This document shows, one piece after another, positions 56,818-64,000 of a stretch of 64,000 nt of DNA. The stretch lies in assembly GCA_022836615.1 (NCBI GenBank), contig MU405252.1, positions 62,001 to 126,000 on the forward strand, written 5' to 3'. How positions within the stretch are numbered: the stretch's first letter is position 1; each line of letters begins with the position of its first letter. The notes beneath the pieces were generated by a model, which worked only from the letters and a program-made list of their open reading frames with translations, made no database searches and was not told where the DNA came from. This DNA comes from Annulohypoxylon bovei var. microspora (taxonomy: Eukaryota > Ascomycota > Sordariomycetes > Xylariales > Hypoxylaceae). A program made the position numbers and the translations under genes.

Positions 56818-58053
56818 TTATGCAGCTACCTTCTCGGCTGCCTTGTGCTGCATCAGAAATCCCCCCACCACCTTCAAAACCCGTTCCTTCAGTCCACCGT
56901 CGTCGAGATGACACATATGGCTTCCGCCTTGGAATGTGATCCAGCGTACGCGTGGGATGCACTGGAAAAAAGGTTCTTGTCCTATGTCGTGCGACGTATC
57001 GTACTCTCCGTTATAGACTAAAGTAGGGGCGGTAATCTGCGGGAGGCGCGGTATGCTTGTCCAGCTACGCAGTGAGCCGTTACAATTGAAGACAGAGGGA
57101 CCGTACCTATGGGACAATATGAAATAATTAGGTGTGATCGAAAAGCCAAGTTGAAGGGAATAATTTGATAAAGACGCGTGTTTAAAGGAAATGAAGCATG
57201 TAAAAGGGGTAGGGCGTTTGGGGCGTTTATGTAATACCATAATCCTCTTGGAATTACAACAACTCACCCCGCTCGGAGAAAAAGATTTGCAAGACGAATC
57301 GTCACTATTTGGAGGAATTTGGGAAAGAAGGGAGACGGATTTAAGAAGGACATGTAATGGACAGTAATCAGCTTACATGGTGCCATAGACTGTCCGATCC
57401 TCGCTAAGATGTTGGAATGCTAGTATCAATTCCGCCGGCACCGGTTCTGCCCGGCATACGAACATTTTATGAAAGACCTTTAAGGCTCCTTGATAAGCCG
57501 GGCTCTCGTAATCGGCCTCTTGTTCGCATTTATCTAGTACCCTCTGTACATCTATCGGAAGCTCGCTCTTGCGCAGCTGGATGCTCTGCACAGAAAGCTC
57601 CATACTAGCCAGTGCACTAGCCAGCACCAGCCTCTGCAAGCCGCGAGGTCGGCTGGCAGCGAAGGCAACACCGAGCAGACCTCCCCAACTCTGGCCCAAC
57701 AGGTGGAATCCAGGGCCGTCGCGCAGCTTCAGGTGGTCGAGGAGGTTGTCCAACTCGGCGATAAATAGGGACTCTTGCCAAAAGCCTGTATCGCCAGCCG
57801 TTTGGGGGAGATGGGTTGAAGCGCCGCAGCCGATTTGGTCATAAAATACTACCGGGAGACCGTACCGTGGCCAAAGTTCTGCGAAAGGGAGCAAGTATTC
57901 ATGGCCGCCGCCAGGACCGCCGTGAAGAGCTACTACAGGCGTGACACCGCTTGAAAGATCACCGAAGACTTTGTAATGGGTGGAGCAGGGAACTTTGTTT
58001 TCCCCAGGAATCTGGAAAGGAATCTGGCCTTCCGAAGTAGGAATTTGCGCCAT
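56818..58053 (-). CDS. Proline iminopeptidase-like alpha/beta hydrolase
   Basis: S33-family aminopeptidase that removes N-terminal proline (or a related hydrolase). Exon 1 is 58053-57377 and exon 2 is 57106-56818, giving 321 aa across a 270-bp intron, long for this window. Marks are VVALHGGPGGGHEYL (oxyanion region), the nucleophile motif GQSWGG with Ser near 124, the DQIGCGAS segment and a late GGSHMCHLDD with the likely catalytic His. The splice gives YGTMYGPSVFN, matching fungal relatives. ATG 58053 is the first ATG of the frame. Next to the broken NACHT gene, read toward it. Confidence 0.87.
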
Positions 58054-60171
58054 TGCCAAGTTTTTGAAGAGAAACGTGTAACGACGAGAGTGTTTAAACA
58101 ATTCGCTAATCTAAACGTAGGGTTTTATGTCGATACCAATAATTTTCAAGTCCAACAATGAGAGAAGGCCGTATTGATATGACTTTAACTTTATAAAGCA
58201 GTCTACCCATCTGTTAAGGGGAACTCCCCACTATATAAGTGATTTTATCTTTCCAGTGGATACCTCCTTCTCAGGTTGCTCTGGCTGTGAGCAAGACTTA
58301 GACAAAAGAGGAGTAAAGGGAGAGGCGGCGGCGACGACATAGCTGTTGGTTGTTGGTGTATGAGCGATTAGGAGTTATGTAGCGCTGCATATCCCTTTCT
58401 ATATCTGACCCAATCATTAGGAATTGGCTCGGCAACACATTCGAAGATGCCTGCAGGCTGCGTAGGAGTGTTGAAGAGGCATTGAGCCTGATGCTACTTA
58501 TATGATGTGATATCTTTCCGAAGACGTTATTGGGGCTTCCACCAAATGGAAGCAAATCAGATATATATCGACTGATCTGACGATATTTGGATTAATTTAA
58601 TTCGTAATCACCAAAAACGCGGAAAATTACCCCTGAACCCCTCGCCAACCATATCGTCGCGACGCGAAAGCTTAGGCCACCATGCGACTCGATAATAGAG
58701 GGGTAAAATCATTCAGTTAGGTTTGACTTGGTGAAAGCCCTGGATACTATGTGCAAACTGGCTGGTAAATTCCTCCTTATTGCAAAATTCTATTCTACCT
58801 ACCAGAATTCATCTTCAACATATCCGGCGAGTTAAAAAAAGTTAGAGTACAAAAGTCAAAGCCAAAAGTTTCGCATATCTTTCGCGTGATTAGATCAGCA
58901 GTTATTCAGCCTTAGGTAAGTAGCCTCAGACCTAATAGTAATCTCTCTGCTACAATTTAGTGGTTAACCGCTATCCCAGGGCACTCAGCCACTAAGACGA
59001 AATCAAGTTTTCCCCACCTCCTCTAGGTTACCTACTTTTCATAGCTCTATTGCAAGATACTGACTAGCCCAACAATGGTTCATTACCATATCATTGGATA
59101 TTCCATTTCGCCTGCAATAGCAGGATAATTATCAGTAAAGGTACTTACTTGAGGGACCTTTTCGTCGTTTGCCTCGAGCCTGCGCTTGACTTGGCCTGCC
59201 TAGCTTCAAATACCTAGCATGAGACAGCTTATCCTATGGGCTGTATATGAGGCATAGAGGACGCCATTATTTGGATCCTAAAACACCTAGCCCTAGAAGC
59301 TTCTGCCGTATGCCGCTTAGGCATCATTTGTATGCAAAGGGAGGGGGGATGAAAAGGAGAAAAAGGAGAGCTCAAAAAAAAAAAAGAACAATCAACAACC
59401 ATCACACTCAAGACTTAAACTGAGAGTCTTCAGCTTATCGATCTAGGGATAAAAGTCTCAGGAAGTATGCTGACATATAAGATGACGTAAAATCCGGATA
59501 GGATTGTTATAACTGCGTTTCCAGAGTGAGAATTCGGTCGGCCTTACCCCGTGCGGTATTATTACAAGACAAAACAAAGACGGAGCCGCTCCGTGAAAAT
59601 GTCGGGGCGGGCGCACCTGAACTTCGGAAAACCACAGTTCTCAATTACGACTTCGTACTGTACGAATTTCAAGTACCGATCTTGGAAACCGATTTACACT
59701 AGCTTTCCTCTAGCGCAAGGAGAGCCTCTGTATGTGTGCCCCAAAGCACATGATTTCCACTTCTTGTTCCTCGGATCCAAACCTAATCATTGGCATCCAC
59801 AAATGGGGATCCCCGCGTCTTAGTCATTTCTTGCGTAGATCGCGATGTGTAGCGGGGACCGATGATATTGGGCAAACCCACCTCCGCACGAAGTTTTCCC
59901 ATGGGGTTTGCTGCAAGATCTTGGCATTAGGACAGAGACTCGTGTCTAACACACCAACCTGATTGTGTGGGAACCCAAGTACGTAAACCTATCTATGCGT
60001 ATCACCTCGTAAGGTCTTCATTCCTATAGTTATCTTGTTTATTTCTTTTGGAGTCTTGTTTACTCCTATGTCGGACCCTATGTATTTAGTTGCATAGAGT
60101 CTAAACCAAAGCTTACGCGTGTGCCTAGAAACTGATGCTATACTAAGTGGTTCTGCTCGTAATGTCCGGCG

Positions 60172-60208
60172 CCGGGGCTACGGGATTTTTACGAACCTTA
60201 AACCGGGG
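60172..60208. promoter_or_regulatory. Two CreA-type CCGGGG words
   Basis: CCGGGG at 60172-60177 and 60203-60208, about 700 bp before the GH31 start. They match the CreA consensus SYGGRG, as expected of a carbon-regulated glucosidase, but such short words occur by chance. Confidence 0.25.
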
Positions 60209-60793
60209 CTGCCGGTCTATCTCTGCCCGAGGATGGTCAACGTGGTTGATCTACGTCAATAATTGGGTTAGCGACTTCACAGCCTCAAGGTTCGTCCAAT
60301 CATAGGCGCATGATGGTCCCGTAATGGGTTCTGCTTAGAAAAGAGATCATGGAATGCCTTGATCTATATTGCAAGACCCACAAGACGCACTCTTATAGTG
60401 CTTCAGGCGTGACTGTCTGCATAAACAGTCATGCGGAGGAAACGTTTGGAGCGTATCGCTCACCGTTCTCCAACTCACAGTTCTAATGGAGTTATCAGCG
60501 TCCTAAGATCGGCCCATCCCGCGGGATGGTCTCCGTCCCCGCTCCGATTGCTCCGAAGAGAAGCCATTAAGGGGCTTTCCTCGGTCATCGTAACCTAGGC
60601 TCCCCCGAGAGTTGCTAGACGGATGTTAATGATATTAATATGCTGTTGTCCGTGTGTTCTCAAAGTTTTGTCAGTCACTTGTAATAAACATATTCGAGAC
60701 TTCGCGGTTATAATCTTGCTCCCTTGCTTTAGCCTCTCCCAACCATCTTTAACTTATACCTCGGTCATCAACTCTTAGGCGGAGGTTCTATGG

Positions 60794-60804
60794 CCAATAT
60801 AAAA
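60794..60804 (+). promoter_or_regulatory. CCAAT and TATA box of the GH31 gene
   Basis: CCAAT at 60794-60798 overlapping TATAAAA at 60798-60804, about 70 bp before the GH31 ATG. Confidence 0.45.
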
Positions 60805-60872
60805 CAACGTTTCGGAGAACGCTTTATTCATTTATACTTTGACTTATAACATTTTCTAGTTAACTTAGAAAA

Positions 60873-63554
60873 ATGTATCAGCAGTACGAACACGTGCCAA
60901 AGCACTATGTGCTAGATGCTCAAAGTGAGAGCGGCTCGACGTCTTCTCTGAACCTCACTGCCGCTGGCAGGAGTGATGACGAGAAAGTACATTTCGGCTT
61001 CGAGGCGTTGCGTCCGAATCTGTTCCGCACTACATTCACTACTGCGAAGCACCCGGTGCCGCTGTTTCCTAGTGCCGCGCGTCCGGAACCTGCTTTTGGG
61101 AGCACCAGTCCCGAAGTCAGCCTTGACAAGGACGGAAGTTCCCAGACGATCAAGGTCGGGAACATCAAAGCAGTTGTCGAGTGGAAAAATGCGCCGGTCG
61201 TCACCCTTTTCGTGGATGGCCAGGAGAAACCACTCCACCAAGACTTGGAATTTCGATCATATGCTCTCGACAGCACCGGTATTGCTCATTACACTACGTA
61301 TAAGCAAGATACCCTGCATGTTGGCCTCGGCGAAAAAGCCGCGCCGATGGACCTCAGCGGCCGTGGATTCAGCATCACCGCTAGCGATACCTTCGGATAT
61401 GACGCTTACCGTACAGACCCCCTATACAAGCATATCCCATTCTTGATCAACGCCACCCCTACGGGCTGCATTGGAATCTTCTCGACCTCCCACGCTCGAG
61501 GAATCTGGAATGTCGGCTCCGAGCTTGATGGCATGTGGGGTCACTACAAGGTGTACCGACACGCTCACGGCGGGCTCGAGGAGTACCTCATCGTTGGAAA
61601 GACGGTGGCCGAGGTTGTACGGTCTTACGCCGAGCTCGTAGGTTTCCCGATACTTGCGCCTCGGTATATGATGGGCTATATCGGCGGCGGAATGAAATAT
61701 AGTATGACAGACGATCCGCGCGGAGCTGATAACGTTCTTGACTTCTTCAAGAATTGTGAGAAGCATGGCATGCCGTGCTCGGCTTTCCAGATGAGCTCGG
61801 GATACACCGTGGCCGAAACCGAGCCCAAGACCCGAAATGTCTTCACTTGGAACCGACATCGCTTCCCGGATCCGCGGGCGTTCACACGTGAGGCTCACAA
61901 GCATGGTGTCCGTCTATTAGCAAACGTCAAGCCATATGTCCTGGCAACCCATCCCGCGTACAAGGAGCTGTCGGAGTCGGGCGCTTTCTTCAAAGATTCG
62001 AACACTAAGGCTACCGCGGTTGCACGACTGTGGAGCGCCGGTGGTGGTGAGAGTGGAGAAGGTAGCCACCTTGACTTCACCTCCAAAGCAGGATATGACT
62101 GGTGGTATAAGGGAGTCAAAGACCTCAAGGAGGTTGGAATCGACGCTATGTGGAACGATAACAATGAGTACAATACCCCTGACGACGATTGGCAATGTGC
62201 GCTTGAGACCGTCACCGTGCCAGCTGGCGAAACTCGCAAAAACATCGGTCTCTGGGGCAGAGCACTGAATACCGAGCTCAACGGAAAGAGTTCTCACGAT
62301 GCGACAATTGAGGTCGAGCCCAAGGTCCGACCCTTTATTCTCACCCGTAGCGCAACGGCGGGAACTATGAAATACTGCGCTAGCTCATGGAGTGGCGATA
62401 ACGTGACCAGCTGGGAAGGCATGAAGGGAGCGAATTCGTTGGCGTTGAACGCTGGCTTCTCTCTAATTCAGGTAAGCAATGATCCCAGGCACTTCTATAT
62501 CTAAAGGCCCCTAATCTCACGTTTTACTTAGTGTTACGGTCATGACATCGGTGGCTTTGAGGGACCCCAGCCAACCCCGGAGCTTCTGGTCCGCTGGATA
62601 CAACTTGGCGTTCACTCACCGCGATTTACCATCAACTGCTACAAGACCAATAACAACGACAGCCTCATCGGCGACGTCATTGAGCCATGGCAGTACCCCT
62701 CTACATCACCCGTTATCCGCGAGACCATAAATCGCAGGTACGAGTTGGTGCCGTACACCTACTCCCTCATCCTGAAGTCTCATCGGGAGGCCATTCCTCC
62801 TCAGCGATGGACCGGCTGGGGCTACGAATCGGACCCCACAGTCTGGACCAAGGAGATCATGAAGGGAGACACGCAGTACTGGTTCGGCGACTCTCTGCTC
62901 ATCGGAGGCGTCTACGAGCCCGGTGTTGAGAGCGCAAATGTCTACCTCCCCGACAAGAGCGGCAGCGACCCGGGCTTCCTGAACCTCACCGCGCCGTACC
63001 AGTACCTGAAGGCCGGCGCGTGGCACGAGATCTCCTCGACGTGGCACACCTCGATCCCGGTGCTCGCGCGCATCGGCTCGGCCGTGCCCACCGGCAAGGC
63101 CAAGCCGACCACCAGCGTCGCCGAGGACGACCCGGAGTTCCCGAACCTGGCGAAGGACGACTTCCGCGGCGTCGAGATCTTCCCGTCGCCGCTCGTCCAG
63201 TACCCGCACTGGCCCAAGGGAAGCGGCAGGGACGCCCCCGCCAGCGCGGAGACGACGTGGTTCAGCCACTCGTGGCTCGAGGACGACGGCCAGAGCCCCG
63301 TCGAGAAGGCCGACGCGGTCGAGGTTACCGTTAAGTACGGCGTGTCCGATAGCGAGATCCGCGTCAAGGTGGAGCTGAAGAAGGAGGGCCAGTTCGAGCC
63401 GCTGTGGCTCAAGGACAATATCACCGTTGTCCTCCCTGTTGGCGAGGAGCGCGTTGTCAAGTCGGAGGACGGCAAGGATGTCCTTCAGGATCTGGACCGT
63501 GATGCGAAGGGCCGACGCATCTGGAAGGTTGCTGTTGATGTGAAAAGTGCGTAA
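60873..63554 (+). CDS. GH31 alpha-glucosidase-like enzyme
   Basis: Glycoside hydrolase family 31, hydrolysing or transferring alpha-glucosyl groups. Exons 60873-62471 and 62532-63554 give 873 aa across a 60-bp intron. The catalytic barrel starts near GFPILAPRYMMGYIGGGMKYS, has the nucleophile segment DAMWNDNNEYN (Asp as nucleophile, WND motif, with Asn where Met is usual), and CYGHDIGGFEGPQPTPELLVRW just after the splice. LIGGVYEPGVESANVYLPD belongs to the distal part, followed by beta-sandwich sequence. No signal peptide (MYQQYEHVPKHY), so probably intracellular. A family relative of fungal AgdD-type proteins is likely, but the substrate is unknown. The 3' half is notably GC-rich. Confidence 0.9.
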
Positions 63555-63838
63555 GGCGGGAACTAGAATATCGTCGGAATCATCTTGGTATAGGTAGGTA
63601 GTCCTGGCAATCTGTATAATGTTGCGCTTTGGGAATAAATAGAAATGCTCTTTTCATTGGTCAAATTGTCGCGTCTCGATATTTGTTCTTGCAAATGACA
63701 TAAGCATTACGCAAAGTGGTGCTGAGAAATTAGCTAATCATTCACTCAGTAAGTGGGTAAGTATCCAGGTATATGACGCAACATAGCAGAACTTCACTAC
63801 ATGCATGAGAAGATCTTCATACAATAAAGAGATCAATA
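63555..63838. other. 3' flank of GH31
   Basis: 284 bp between the GH31 stop and the tRNA gene. Nothing is recognised. Confidence 0.4.
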
Positions 63839-63909
63839 GCATTAGTGGTTTAGTGGTAAAATCCATCGTTGCCATCGATGGGCCCCGCGTTCGATTCGCG
63901 GCTAATGCA
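63839..63909 (+). tRNA. tRNA-Gly (GCC)
   Basis: 71 nt forming a full cloverleaf: acceptor stem GCATTAG/CTAATGC with discriminator A, D-arm TGGTTTAGTGGTAAAA, anticodon stem CATCG/CGATG with loop TTGCCAT (anticodon GCC), and T-arm CCGCG-TTCGATT-CGCGG. No intron. A TTTT Pol III stop lies at 63915-63918. Confidence 0.97.
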
Positions 63910-64000
63910 TTTACTTTTGCAAACTTCTCATCGTACTTGGTTGTTTCCTGCTTCAATATCTATTTTTTTTTTTCCTTTTTTGGTCGTGTTTTTTGCTTTC

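Larger units (their letters stand above)
58054..60872. promoter_or_regulatory. Divergent space, peptidase / GH31 gene
   Basis: 2.8 kb with no supported gene. It carries the promoter of the GH31 gene at its right end. Frames at 59551-59962 overlap but resemble no family, and other frames are short. Confidence 0.4.

Noticed and set aside
62706..63475. Long minus-strand frames over the GH31 gene
   Set aside because: Shadows of the GC-rich 3' part of the GH31 exon.
1..64000. CRISPR arrays, bacterial operons or riboswitches
   Set aside because: None seen, and not expected in a fungal nuclear genome.

Overview
The window is nuclear DNA from a filamentous ascomycete (Pezizomycotina, probably Sordariomycetes; the class is an inference). 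Genes are interrupted by short GT-AG introns of about 45-110 bp with CTAAC/CTAAT-like branch sites. The products are typically fungal: Zn2Cys6 regulator, NACHT/STAND protein, Dal5-type MFS carriers and Tps2. I built exon models by hand from reading frames, splice signals and family conservation. Every multi-exon model below closes in frame.

Layout. 0.3-9 kb is a compact housekeeping block: AP-1 beta-adaptin, a BolA/Fra2-like protein, NIF3, Vps51 and RMI1. A miniature LTR element with two identical 100-bp LTRs sits between BolA and NIF3. 9.5-12.2 kb holds a membrane-anchored six-hairpin glycosidase-like protein with a Cys-rich CBM52-like module. 12.2-21.9 kb is gene-poor, with one candidate small gene and a compact structured palindrome. 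21.9-29.8 kb carries trehalose-6-phosphate phosphatase (Tps2), COG5, an AT-rich MITE-like element and a small Gly-rich protein. 31.0-31.8 kb is a fold-back element with 273-bp inverted repeats.

31.9-51.7 kb is a metabolic neighbourhood: two Dal5-type MFS carriers, a secreted type-B carboxylesterase, a peroxisomal (AKL) FAD amine oxidase, a Zn2Cys6 regulator with a GC-AG intron, and a nine-exon 5-oxoprolinase/hydantoinase. Together they suggest uptake and breakdown of a small N-containing compound such as a hydantoin, pyroglutamyl compound or N-methyl amino acid. The substrate is an inference. A 1.1-kb TIR element lies between the second carrier and the oxoprolinase.

53.1-56.6 kb is a NACHT (NLR-like) gene broken by a 608-bp miniature LTR element with a 5-bp target duplication. 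Removing the element and one duplication copy on paper rejoins the two halves in one frame. The two LTRs differ only by transitions, mostly CpA to TpA, as expected of RIP. The window closes with a proline-iminopeptidase-like hydrolase, a GH31 alpha-glucosidase-like enzyme and a tRNA-Gly(GCC).
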